Below, one piece after another: positions 1-7,514 of a stretch of DNA of 32,621 nucleotides. The translations under genes were made by a program, and so were the position numbers. Source of the stretch: Promethearchaeota archaeon (GTDB taxonomy: Archaea > Asgardarchaeota > Lokiarchaeia > Sigyniarchaeales > SOKP01); assembly GCA_016839765.1 (NCBI GenBank), contig JAEOTP010000044.1:1-32621 (forward strand), in the 5' to 3' direction. The notes beneath the pieces are model-generated. The model had not been told where the DNA came from. It worked only from the letters and a program-made list of their open reading frames with translations, and did no database searches. Position 1 is the first letter of the stretch. Each line of letters starts with the position of its first letter.

Positions 1-300
1 ATATTCAATGAAATTAAGTTTTTTCATCTAACAACTAATTTGAGAAATATTATCTAATACATATTTACTCTTATTTAACACCGTTTAATTATGATCAAAA
101 TCTTGGAATGAAACCAAATTTTTATTTAAAATGCAAAAATTAATGGAATTAACTCAAGAACTCTCATCCACACTATATTAGAATATCATTTATCATTATT
201 TAAATATGAATAGTGTCTATTATTAATTAAAGAAAAACTTTACCAAAAATAAATAAGGAAATTAATCAAAATATAAAACCAGTAAAGGAGGTATAGAATT
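1..300. other. AT-rich non-coding lead-in
   Basis: I see no convincing gene here. The stretch is almost entirely A and T with stop codons in all frames. A TATA-like run lies near 198-206, but it is about 100 bases before the next start and I cannot tie it to a transcript. The only clear functional element is the ribosome binding site at its right end. The window begins inside this stretch, so a gene to the left may end just outside. Confidence 0.5.
284..292 (+). promoter_or_regulatory. Strong Shine-Dalgarno site
   Basis: AAAGGAGGT sits 8 bases before the ATG at 301. It is one of the best matches to the 16S anti-Shine-Dalgarno sequence in the window and fixes the start of the following gene. 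Confidence 0.8.
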
Positions 301-756
301 ATGAGTAAACAAGAAAAAAAGGCAAAAAAAGTACAATTAACGCTTGATAATATGAAAGCAGGTATGACTATGAAAGATTTACACGGTAAGGACGTACAAA
401 TAGACGATGACTTAATAGAGCAGATGAGAAGATATGAGCAAGAATCAAATAAAAATGCTATTTGGAAAAACAAGATTACAGGACATTTCATTCATTACAA
501 GTGGATTGAAGAACATCCAGAGTATTTAGTAGAAAAAGAGAAATCCAAAGCTGAAAGAATGGAGAAAAGGAGAAAAGCAAGAGAAAGCAAGAAAGAAAAT
601 AAAGTAGAAACCGAAATTGAAAAAGAAATGATAGACGAAGAAAATTTAATGCTTGATTGTATAGCCGATTATCAGAAAGAATTTGGAGTTAAAAAAGTAA
701 ACACCAATACGAAGAAATTCAAAGCCTTTTTCGAAGAATGGAAAAATTCTAATTAA
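301..756 (+). CDS. Charged hypothetical protein, 151 aa
   Basis: I do not recognise this protein. It is very rich in Lys and Glu. The middle (about residues 70-115) should form a long charged helix or coiled coil. The more ordered parts are the stretch around 53-70 (AIWKNKITGHFIHYKWIEE), with several aromatics and two His, and a C-terminal helix with FGVKKVNTNTKKF. There is no signal peptide, membrane segment or metal motif. The start is secure because of the strong ribosome binding site 8 bases upstream. The size, charge and isolated position would fit a nucleic-acid-binding or mobile-element accessory protein, but nothing in the sequence proves that. Confidence 0.75.
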   Translation: MSKQEKKAKKVQLTLDNMKAGMTMKDLHGKDVQIDDDLIEQMRRYEQESNKNAIWKNKITGHFIHYKWIEEHPEYLVEKEKSKAERMEKRRKARESKKENKVETEIEKEMIDEENLMLDCIADYQKEFGVKKVNTNTKKFKAFFEEWKNSN

Positions 757-802
757 TTTTTTTTCTTCTGTAAAAATTATTTAAAAATTACTTTTAATTG
801 TG

Positions 803-825
803 AGCGTTGTTTTTTAAACAACGCT
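803..825. repeat. Perfect 10-bp inverted repeat (hairpin)
   Basis: AGCGTTGTTT and AAACAACGCT are perfect reverse complements separated by TTT. The element lies 46 bases after the stop of the charged protein and 48 bases before the start of the next gene. It could be a transcript-end hairpin or an operator; there is no clean T-tract directly after it. It is notably GC-richer than its surroundings. Confidence 0.7.
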
Positions 826-873
826 AAATATTATTTATTTAAAGACAATAATAATATCTTCAATGAAAAAATT

Positions 874-2601
874 ATGAAAAATCCTGAGAATATTGATAAT
901 ATGTTATATCAATATAATGTAGGAGTAAGAGAAATTATACAAAGTGTAAGAGTTTCTGATGAAATAGCTTTAGGTATTTATAATAGAACTGAGCGTTACC
1001 TTCAGTCATCAAATGAGGAAAAAATTTATGACGATCGTGCAAATCTGTTAGAATATATTAATAATTGGTTAACTGATGGTGTTTTAGTCAGAAAAGAATT
1101 AAAAAAATTTTTTGATTCAATTGTTAAATATTTTAGAACTAAATCTGCTGAAGTGAGTAGAAACATTATTGCTTTTTTCTCAAAAGAAAAAGAATTGTTT
1201 CTAATTCACACAAGAGAAGATGTAAGAATAATTAATGTAACCTTCGATGAGATTGTAACAGTTGGTTTAAGTAAAGAAAATATTCTAAGAGCTTTTAAAT
1301 TTTATTTTTCAGATGAATTAAATGAAATAGCGCTCAGATATAGAGAAAAACATAGAGCAAAAGTACTTTTGCGACTTTTTAACATCGAGAGCATTACATT
1401 TGATTATTCATCTATAATAAGGATAAGTTGTACAAATTCTAATCGAAATATGACTTATCAAATAAGTTTATCACCCATGAGATTTATGGAATATTATAAG
1501 GATGGTGTTATTGAAATTAATCCTACTAACCAAACTATTATACCACCACAGGAATTGATGGATATTGTATCATTAAAGGTCAAAAATAAGACTTTTAGTA
1601 AAAAAAATATTAGCGATTTTTTAACAGCAATTAAAAAAGAGTTTGATAATCCTATTATTGAGAAGATTGAAGAATATCTCACAGAGTATAAAGCAAAAAG
1701 GATTGAGTTAAAAATTGATTTAGAAAAATATGGTTTAGAGAGGTTTATTACTGAAGAATCTCAAGATTATAAAATTATAGAGCATTCAGAGAGAATTGAA
1801 TTTATAGTAAATGAAAAACATGAATTTATAGCTAAACCAAGAGTAGATTGGGGTACTCTAATTATGTTAGATGAAGATATTAATTTATCAAATAAATTTT
1901 TAGAGTCTTTGGAATATGAGATTTTAAAAGGATCAAGTATAAGGAGAATCAATTTTGTGCAATTAATGTATATGCCAGAACCCCTAAAAATTGGAAATTT
2001 TTTAATATTTAATTTATCTGATTTAAAATATTCAACAAATTTGATACAAATATTACAAAATGAATTTGAAACAAAATATGATCCTTCTTATAAAGTAATT
2101 ACTTTATTAATTCAGCTTAGTCTCTTAAAAACATCCGATATTTTCCAATATGAGTATTTAGCTGATAATTTAATTAAAAAAATAATTAGTAAAGAAAGAA
2201 TTATATTAAATCGTGGTATTGAAGAGGACTTTATTTTAGAATTCAAAGGTGGGGAATTTTTTAATACTCATAGTAGACAAGATGAAATAGCACACTATAT
2301 TACTGAAAAAATCCAACCAAAATTAACTAATTCTAATATTGTGGCAATTATATTTGGTTATGATGAAGTTTCTGATACAATTCAACCAATTAGTTATAAT
2401 AATTATAAAAACGAAGAAAGAGATGAATTACAACAAAAAATAAAAGAAATTCTAAGAGAGGAATATACTTTCAATGTGGAACATTTAATTATCAACATAT
2501 ATCTACTTAATCAAAATGAAGAAGAAGGTTTACTTTTGGTAGTTTCTGGTAATTCTGCTATAGATAATGGAGTGTATTTAGAGTCATTATTTACTCAATA
2601 G
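874..2601 (+). CDS. 575-aa protein with probable C-terminal AlbA_2-like domain
   Basis: Residues 1 to about 440 are unfamiliar: a helical N-terminus, then alternating strands and helices, with no membrane segment. From about residue 447 the pattern resembles the AlbA_2 domain of Schlafen-type proteins. It has ILEFKGG, a helix around DEIAHYITEKI, then IVAIIFGYDE followed by QPIS, and later a strand ending LLLVVSG. In that family the E-x-F-K strand and the hydrophobic I-I-F-G strand are the hallmarks. Some members bind nucleic acid or are nucleases, and they recur in defence and regulatory genes. The start lacks a ribosome binding site, but an AT-rich TATA-like stretch at 832-846 would fit a nearly leaderless transcript. 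The domain call is tentative; the reading frame is certain. Confidence 0.6.
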   Translation: MKNPENIDNMLYQYNVGVREIIQSVRVSDEIALGIYNRTERYLQSSNEEKIYDDRANLLEYINNWLTDGVLVRKELKKFFDSIVKYFRTKSAEVSRNIIAFFSKEKELFLIHTREDVRIINVTFDEIVTVGLSKENILRAFKFYFSDELNEIALRYREKHRAKVLLRLFNIESITFDYSSIIRISCTNSNRNMTYQISLSPMRFMEYYKDGVIEINPTNQTIIPPQELMDIVSLKVKNKTFSKKNISDFLTAIKKEFDNPIIEKIEEYLTEYKAKRIELKIDLEKYGLERFITEESQDYKIIEHSERIEFIVNEKHEFIAKPRVDWGTLIMLDEDINLSNKFLESLEYEILKGSSIRRINFVQLMYMPEPLKIGNFLIFNLSDLKYSTNLIQILQNEFETKYDPSYKVITLLIQLSLLKTSDIFQYEYLADNLIKKIISKERIILNRGIEEDFILEFKGGEFFNTHSRQDEIAHYITEKIQPKLTNSNIVAIIFGYDEVSDTIQPISYNNYKNEERDELQQKIKEILREEYTFNVEHLIINIYLLNQNEEEGLLLVVSGNSAIDNGVYLESLFTQ

Positions 2602-2966
2602 ATTTAATTCCTCTTTCTTATTACTGGCTCTATTAGAATACCTTATTTATTTTGGAGGAAAAATGATACTGTGTTTATTTGCTATCTTTTTTGTATCCAG
2701 AATTAAAGATTGATAATTATAAATAAAAATATTATCTATCATTAAAATTGCGATCAAGTTTAATTCTATAATTTTTGAGAAGTAAATTATGAAATCTAAT
2801 TGGAAATTATTTATTTTTGCCGAAACGGAATTTTTTGAATCATCAAATTTTAAAAAATAAAATCATTTTATCTCAAAGAAAAAGTATGATTTGATTTTTA
2901 TTAACATTCAAAAACTTGAGTAATTTTTAACTTCAAAAAAATATTATATTATTTCAATTATAAAAT
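2602..2966. other. Intergenic stretch with one possible micro-ORF
   Basis: This 365-base gap has no normal gene. It contains a 16-codon ORF behind a good ribosome binding site (2663-2713, listed separately). It also has a 23-codon ORF at 2789-2860 without a good ribosome binding site, which I do not believe. TTTTTGCCGA at 2814-2823 recurs inverted after the next gene. A TATA-like ATATTATATTATTT lies at 2941-2954, about 20 bases before the likely start of the next gene. Confidence 0.5.
2663..2713 (+). CDS. Possible 16-aa hydrophobic micropeptide
   Basis: TTGGAGG at 2652-2658 precedes an ATG at 2663 that opens MILCLFAIFFVSRIKD and then TGA. The peptide is a short hydrophobic stretch ending in basic and acidic residues, like a tiny membrane peptide. 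A strong ribosome binding site in the middle of an intergenic gap is the only reason to list it. It could equally be chance, or a remnant of a longer decayed gene. Confidence 0.25.
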   Translation: MILCLFAIFFVSRIKD

Positions 2967-3830
2967 TTGGATTATTATATTAATTTGGTGGCACAAAACA
3001 ATAATTATTTCTGGTACGTCATCGAAACTTTTAATAAATTAATGAAAGCTGCAATTAAGGGTCCTGATTGTACTAATCCTAATAATTGTAATGGTGCTTG
3101 TTGTTCTATAAAAATTGATGTTCCTAAAGTCTTAGCAGAGGAATATATTAAAAGAAATTATGCGACTAAGGATGATTTTATTAGAAGTAATGTTTTCTCG
3201 TTTGAGTTAAGATTTGATAATAAAACTGGAAAATGTTTTTTATTCGATAAAGAATTAAATGGATGTAAGGTTCATAAGTCTGGAATAAAGCCACCTCAGT
3301 GTTGGATTTATCCTACTAAATTTTCAAATCCAAGAAAGGAGTTAATTAGTTGCAAGGAACTATCAGGTTGGGAGATCAAAACTCCTCTGGATGCTTTAAA
3401 GGCGGAAAAGTTATTAGAAAAATACAATTTCTTATGTAAAGTTGAAGCTAAAAGAGAAATAAAAGAAATAAAAAAACGATTAGGCAATAACTTTTTACTT
3501 GAAAATATTGAAATTTTGAAGCAATCAATAAAAACTACTGCACCAAGTAAGTTAGGAGGTATTATAGACAAATGGGATAGTTTTGATATTCTCCTAGCTG
3601 AAGGCTTTTCCTTACAAATGAAAAAATTTTGTCTTAAACATAATAAGGATTGCAAATATCTTCCAAGTAACTTCATAGAATGTAATTCTATATGCAATAC
3701 AATTGCAGACCAATTAATTTTATACCTACAACTTAATCTACCTAACTTTATAAAACAAGAGGGATCTGATGTCAATGGTGAATATCCGCTGTTTAAAATA
3801 TTTAAAAGTTCAAAAATCGTGAATATTTAA
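2967..3830 (+). CDS. YkgJ-type cysteine-cluster protein
   Basis: The N-terminal half carries the YkgJ/UPF0153 pattern: C35, C41, C45 and C46 in the NCNGACCS segment, then C90, C100, H103 and C112 in KPPQCWIYP. In this family these residues bind a metal, probably zinc or an Fe-S cluster; the biochemical role is generally unknown. The C-terminal part adds C222, C229, C239 and C243, which could form a second metal site. The start is uncertain. The longest frame begins with TTG at 2967, with a TATA-like element about 20 bases upstream, which would suit a leaderless message. GTG at 2988 is also possible. Neither has a ribosome binding site. It stands alone between intergenic gaps. Confidence 0.8.
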   Translation: MDYYINLVAQNNNYFWYVIETFNKLMKAAIKGPDCTNPNNCNGACCSIKIDVPKVLAEEYIKRNYATKDDFIRSNVFSFELRFDNKTGKCFLFDKELNGCKVHKSGIKPPQCWIYPTKFSNPRKELISCKELSGWEIKTPLDALKAEKLLEKYNFLCKVEAKREIKEIKKRLGNNFLLENIEILKQSIKTTAPSKLGGIIDKWDSFDILLAEGFSLQMKKFCLKHNKDCKYLPSNFIECNSICNTIADQLILYLQLNLPNFIKQEGSDVNGEYPLFKIFKSSKIVNI

Positions 3831-3899
3831 TAAGCACTATCAATCTATGGTTTTTGTCGGCAAAAAATTAAGATTTAATTCAAATTTTTTATTAGATAC

Positions 3900-3922
3900 A
3901 TGGGCATATTATGGGCATATTA
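3900..3922. repeat. Tandem 11-bp direct repeat upstream of nuclease gene
   Basis: ATGGGCATATT occurs twice head to tail (3900-3910 and 3911-3921). The 11-base period is about one helical turn, so both copies face the same side of the DNA. That is typical of, but not proof of, a regulator-binding site. It lies about 90 bases before the next gene. Confidence 0.6.
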
Positions 3923-4010
3923 CATATTTTTATGATGGTTGGCGAGAATTATACAAATAACATTTAAATAGTACATAAACGATCTATTTAAGTAAAAAAT
4001 TCGTGATTTC

Positions 4011-4379
4011 ATGATAATAGGAGATATCCCTTTAGCTGAATTAGCAGAGAAAGTATTCTCTGAAAAATATAAGTATGTTAATAATCCTCAAAAGTTAAAA
4101 GGCCAATCAGGAAAATTTTGGGACTTCAATGCTGTTGTAGATAACGGAAAATATGGAAAGTATGGAATATTCATTCGTGATTGGAAAAGGGAAATCTCTA
4201 TAACCCAATTACGGCAACTTCATAAGGCTTGCATTGATATTCCTGAAATTGAGGGCGGTATTATGGTTTGTAATATCGCAACTGATTTTGCCCGAGATTA
4301 TTCTACTCAATTTGGAATTCAGCTCCTCAGCAGAGGCCACTTAGTATCAAAATTAAGAAATCGAGAATTTCAGTTTTAG
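4011..4379 (+). CDS. Small PD-(D/E)XK (Mrr-like) nuclease-fold protein
   Basis: At 122 residues this is about the size of a single restriction-endonuclease-like core. The pattern is a helix with E10 or E13, then D38 in FWDFNAVVD. Next comes a strand ending R56-D57-W58-K59, which supplies a (D/E)xK motif, then a helix, a strand (GGIMVCNIA), a helix, and a final strand-helix (GIQLLSRGHLVSKL). This matches the order of Mrr-like and archaeal PD-(D/E)XK proteins, whose catalytic residues coordinate magnesium for DNA cleavage. There is no DNA-recognition domain, methylase or helicase next to it, so it is not an obvious restriction system. A TATA-like TTTAAATA at 3963-3970 and the tandem repeat lie upstream. 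The fold call is from motif pattern only. Confidence 0.65.
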   Translation: MIIGDIPLAELAEKVFSEKYKYVNNPQKLKGQSGKFWDFNAVVDNGKYGKYGIFIRDWKREISITQLRQLHKACIDIPEIEGGIMVCNIATDFARDYSTQFGIQLLSRGHLVSKLRNREFQF

Positions 4380-4562
4380 AATAAACTCTTTTTTAACAAA
4401 TTTACGCAATTTCTAAATGCCACAATAATGTGATTATTAAATTGTTTATAGTATTAGACTGGAAAAAGTAATATTTTCTAACTTAAACCCAATAATAAAC
4501 TTCTTTAATTTTAGAATATATTTACTTCAAAATAATTTCTTTAATTGCAATGGTGAATTTTA

Positions 4563-5747
4563 TTGGTTTCTCGGAGAGTAAACGATATTGAATATGCAAT
4601 AAGGGATATTGCTTTAATCGCAAATGAAGTTAAAAAGAGTGGGAAAGAGGTTCTTTCTCTAAATATAGGGGATCCTGTATTATATGATTTTAAAACTCCA
4701 GATTTTATTTCTAATGCACTTGCAAAAGCTAGTTTGGATGGAAAGAATTTTTATGCTGATTCATTAGGTGTATTAGAATTAAGAGAAGAAATTAGTAAAT
4801 ATCTAACCAATAGACACAATCTTGAAATAAAAAGTGATAGTATTGTTATTACTACAGGCGTAACGGAAGCAATCTATTTTCTCTTAGCAGCTTTGATTGA
4901 GAAAAATGATGAGTTTCTTATACCTGGTCCAACTTATCCTTTATATATTAATAATACGAAATTTTATGATGGAATACCTGTAGAATATGAACTAGATGAG
5001 AAAGATGATTGGGATCCTAATATAGATGACTTAAGAAAGAAAATTACTGAAAAAACTAAAGGTATTTTAATATGTTCTCCAAATAATCCTACTGGAGTAT
5101 TATATAGTGAAAAGAGAGTAAAAGAAATCATTGATTTAGCAGGTGAATTTAACTTACCTATTTTATCTGATGAAATTTATGAACAAATAACTTATGAAAG
5201 AGATTTTGTATGTCCAGCTTCTCTAAGTAAAGATGTACCAATAGTAGGTATGAATGGTTTTTCTAAAGCACATCTCATGACAGGTTGGAGGTTGGGCTAT
5301 ATTTATTATCATGATCCAGAAAATAAATTATCTGAATTAAAAGAAGGAATTGCTAAGATGGCAAGAGCTCGTCTTTCTGCTAGCACTATTGCTCAATATG
5401 CAGCAATTGAAATTTTTAAAACAAAAAGTAATCATACACGGGAAATGGTTAATAAATTAAGAGAAAGACGTGATTACTCATATAAGAGATTGAGACAAAT
5501 TGAAGGGATTAATTGTGTTAATGCTAGTGGCGCTTTTTATTTATTTCCTAAAATAGAACTTGAGGAATTCAATAAGTGGAAAGATGATAAAGAATTTGCC
5601 ATCGGTTTACTTAAAGAAAAAGGGGTTTGTAGTGTTTTTGGTTCGGGATTTGGAGAATTTGGAAGAGATCATATTAGATTAACCTTTTTACCTAATGTGG
5701 AAATCCTTGAGAAAGTATTTAATCACATTGAAGATTACTTAAAGTAA
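4563..5747 (+). CDS. Class I/II PLP-dependent aminotransferase
   Basis: A fold-type I aminotransferase of normal length (394 aa). Visible landmarks are the phosphate-binding TTGVTEA region near 97, N175 in SPNNPTGV, D203 and Y206 in SDEIYEQ, the Schiff-base lysine K235 in NGFSKAHLMTGWR, R243, and the substrate-carboxylate arginine in DHIRLTF near the C-terminus. The closest style is the archaeal alanine/aspartate aminotransferase group; the exact amino donor cannot be read from sequence. TTG at 4563 is used as start: an in-frame TGA lies just upstream (4554-4556) and no ATG or GTG follows before the conserved core. It converges on the next gene with only three bases between stop codons. Confidence 0.9.
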   Translation: MVSRRVNDIEYAIRDIALIANEVKKSGKEVLSLNIGDPVLYDFKTPDFISNALAKASLDGKNFYADSLGVLELREEISKYLTNRHNLEIKSDSIVITTGVTEAIYFLLAALIEKNDEFLIPGPTYPLYINNTKFYDGIPVEYELDEKDDWDPNIDDLRKKITEKTKGILICSPNNPTGVLYSEKRVKEIIDLAGEFNLPILSDEIYEQITYERDFVCPASLSKDVPIVGMNGFSKAHLMTGWRLGYIYYHDPENKLSELKEGIAKMARARLSASTIAQYAAIEIFKTKSNHTREMVNKLRERRDYSYKRLRQIEGINCVNASGAFYLFPKIELEEFNKWKDDKEFAIGLLKEKGVCSVFGSGFGEFGRDHIRLTFLPNVEILEKVFNHIEDYLK

Positions 5748-5750
5748 AAG

Positions 5751-6278
5751 TCAGACTCTATTATCCAAAGCTATTCCACAATTAAAACAATATCTTTTCA
5801 AAACATCTGGATAATGAAATTTCTTAGTATTAATATAACGTTTTAAACTTCTATTTAAATTAGTATAAATATCTGAAAACATATAATTCTCTATAGACAT
5901 CAACTTTAATTTAGCCTTTTTGTATAACTTGATTTTTTCCTTTTTTCTTTTCAAATAATTTTTTCCATGGAAGCCCCAGTACTCGATATAAATGTTATAA
6001 TCTGGCAGATACCAGTCACATTTGACTTGGTTTTTCAGGATCTTTATTTTCTTTTCATAGATATGGTTAAAACCAAGGATATACAAGTAATTATCAATGA
6101 TTAATTCACCCTTAGATCTTACGACATGACCATCAAGAGTTTTAAATTTTGATATTGAGTCTTCTTTTCGAGATTTCTCATTCTTTTTTATGATTTTTTT
6201 TACACTATAATAAACTAATATAAAAATTAATACGAGAATTATTCCGACAAAAATGAAATAACCCCAAATACTATTCAT
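5751..6278 (-). CDS. Membrane-anchored PD-(D/E)XK nuclease-like protein
   Basis: Residues 6-25 form one strong membrane span, followed by a basic linker. From about 43 to 150 the protein resembles the small nuclease domain often found beside helicases or as a Vsr/DUF559-like protein. E58 lies in RSKGELIIDNYL, D88 in CDWYLPDY and E99 in IEYWG, followed by a Lys-rich helix and a predicted strand-helix. These are the expected acidic residues of the fold. The extreme C-terminus has C164-x-x-C167, half of a zinc knuckle, so the protein may have lost a longer zinc-ribbon tail. A nuclease fold tethered to the membrane is unusual. Activity is not shown, and it may act on incoming or extruded nucleic acid, or have been repurposed. 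Confidence 0.7.
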   Translation of the reverse strand: MNSIWGYFIFVGIILVLIFILVYYSVKKIIKKNEKSRKEDSISKFKTLDGHVVRSKGELIIDNYLYILGFNHIYEKKIKILKNQVKCDWYLPDYNIYIEYWGFHGKNYLKRKKEKIKLYKKAKLKLMSIENYMFSDIYTNLNRSLKRYINTKKFHYPDVLKRYCFNCGIALDNRV

Positions 6279-6485
6279 AAGTCAATTATCCCCTTATATT
6301 GAATTTCAAATGATTTCTATTTTGATCATGGTCTTCCAGTATTTAAATGTAGCGAGTGAGGGTATAGTGATAATTTTTTAGATTTTGCGTTAGAAAACAA
6401 CAATTCTGAAATATAAACGATTATTTCAAATCCATAATAAATAAAGTATTTAGATATTAAATTTAAAAAAATTTGATGATAAGTT

Positions 6486-7514
6486 ATGTTTTATAAAGAA
6501 AAATGTACAGTCTGCGGAGAGTGTTTATCAAATTGTCCTTATTTATCATACTCAGAAGAGAAAGCGAAAATTGAATTTGAAAAATTAATAAATGGCAATG
6601 AATCTCTAGTGACCTCAGAATGTATTACATGTGCTGCTTGTAATATGTTTTGTCCTGAAGGTGCAAATCCTTTCGATTTAATTAATCAAAGGCAAGAAGA
6701 AACGGGTACTTTTAAAACCACAGATGAATGGTTAGGTATGATGAAAATGGCTTCCCGAATGCCATCCAAAGTGATAAAAGGTGATCCTAATAAACCAACT
6801 TTAAGTTTATGTACTGTTGGTGATATATTACCCGGAGTCATTACAGGTCAGTTATTTAAGGGGTTAACAATCCTAAAAGGGGGAGATTATTTCTGTTATT
6901 TTGGATGGATTCATGGAGGGAAACCCAGTGAGGTAGAAAAGAATGCTCAAAAATTTGTAGATAATCTTGCTAAAACTGGTGCAAAAGAGATAATATTATA
7001 CCATGATGATTGTTATGCAATGTTGGCAAGCAAAGTAAAAGAATTTAACATACAATTACCATTTAAACCAATTCATATTATTGAATATTTAAAAGATTAT
7101 GTTATTGAAAACGAAGATCGGGTAGAAAAATTAGATCTCAAAATTGCTTACCAGCAACCATGTGCATCAAGATATAATTTTGATAAAAATAGAGTATTAG
7201 ATGAGCTTCTTGAACTAATTGGAGTTGAAAGAGTAGATAGAAAATATGATAGAGAGAATGCACTTTGTTGTGCTGGTGTTATTGCATCAATGACTAATAA
7301 ATCAAAAGAAGAAGCGAATGAGTGGAAGATGAAAAATATATTTGATGCGAAAGAAAGTGGCGCTGATGGTTTTGTTTTTCTATGCCCAATATGTGTCCTT
7401 AACCTTAGGACCAGAGCTAAAACCCAGGGGATGGAACCATATATACTGAGTAATCTTGTAAGGTTAGCGCTAGGAGAAACATTAACTCATGGAGGAGCAG
7501 GAAAAATATATTAA
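6486..7514 (+). CDS. HdrD-like iron-sulfur protein (4Fe-4S plus CCG domain)
   Basis: The N-terminus has two classic ferredoxin motifs: C7-C10-C13-C17 and C46-C49-C52-C56, each followed by Pro after the last Cys. The C-terminal half carries a cysteine-rich CCG-type domain: C226 in QQPCASR, C261-C262 in LCCAG and C300/C303 in CPIC. A weaker first half has C176 in YHDDCY. This is the layout of heterodisulfide reductase subunit D and related (Fe-S) oxidoreductases, which pass electrons between ferredoxin, quinol or flavin partners and a thiol or disulfide. No HdrA, GlcD-type flavoprotein or cytochrome is adjacent, so the partner is unknown. The last four bases overlap the end of rad50 on the other strand. 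Confidence 0.85.
   Translation: MFYKEKCTVCGECLSNCPYLSYSEEKAKIEFEKLINGNESLVTSECITCAACNMFCPEGANPFDLINQRQEETGTFKTTDEWLGMMKMASRMPSKVIKGDPNKPTLSLCTVGDILPGVITGQLFKGLTILKGGDYFCYFGWIHGGKPSEVEKNAQKFVDNLAKTGAKEIILYHDDCYAMLASKVKEFNIQLPFKPIHIIEYLKDYVIENEDRVEKLDLKIAYQQPCASRYNFDKNRVLDELLELIGVERVDRKYDRENALCCAGVIASMTNKSKEEANEWKMKNIFDAKESGADGFVFLCPICVLNLRTRAKTQGMEPYILSNLVRLALGETLTHGGAGKIY

Noticed and set aside
240-491. Hydrophobic 83-residue frame on the minus strand
   Set aside because: It is the antisense of a Lys/Glu-rich gene with a strong ribosome binding site; Lys codons read backwards give Phe and Leu, which makes false membrane-like proteins.
2789-2860. 23-codon ORF in the intergenic gap
   Set aside because: No good ribosome binding site, no family pattern, and such short frames are expected by chance in AT-rich DNA.
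3308-3775. 155-codon minus-strand frame
   Set aside because: It lies wholly inside the cysteine-cluster gene, whose conserved motifs are on the plus strand.
4011-6278. Restriction-modification system built from the two nuclease-like genes
   Set aside because: No methyltransferase of DNA type, specificity subunit or translocase is present, and an aminotransferase gene separates them on opposite strands.
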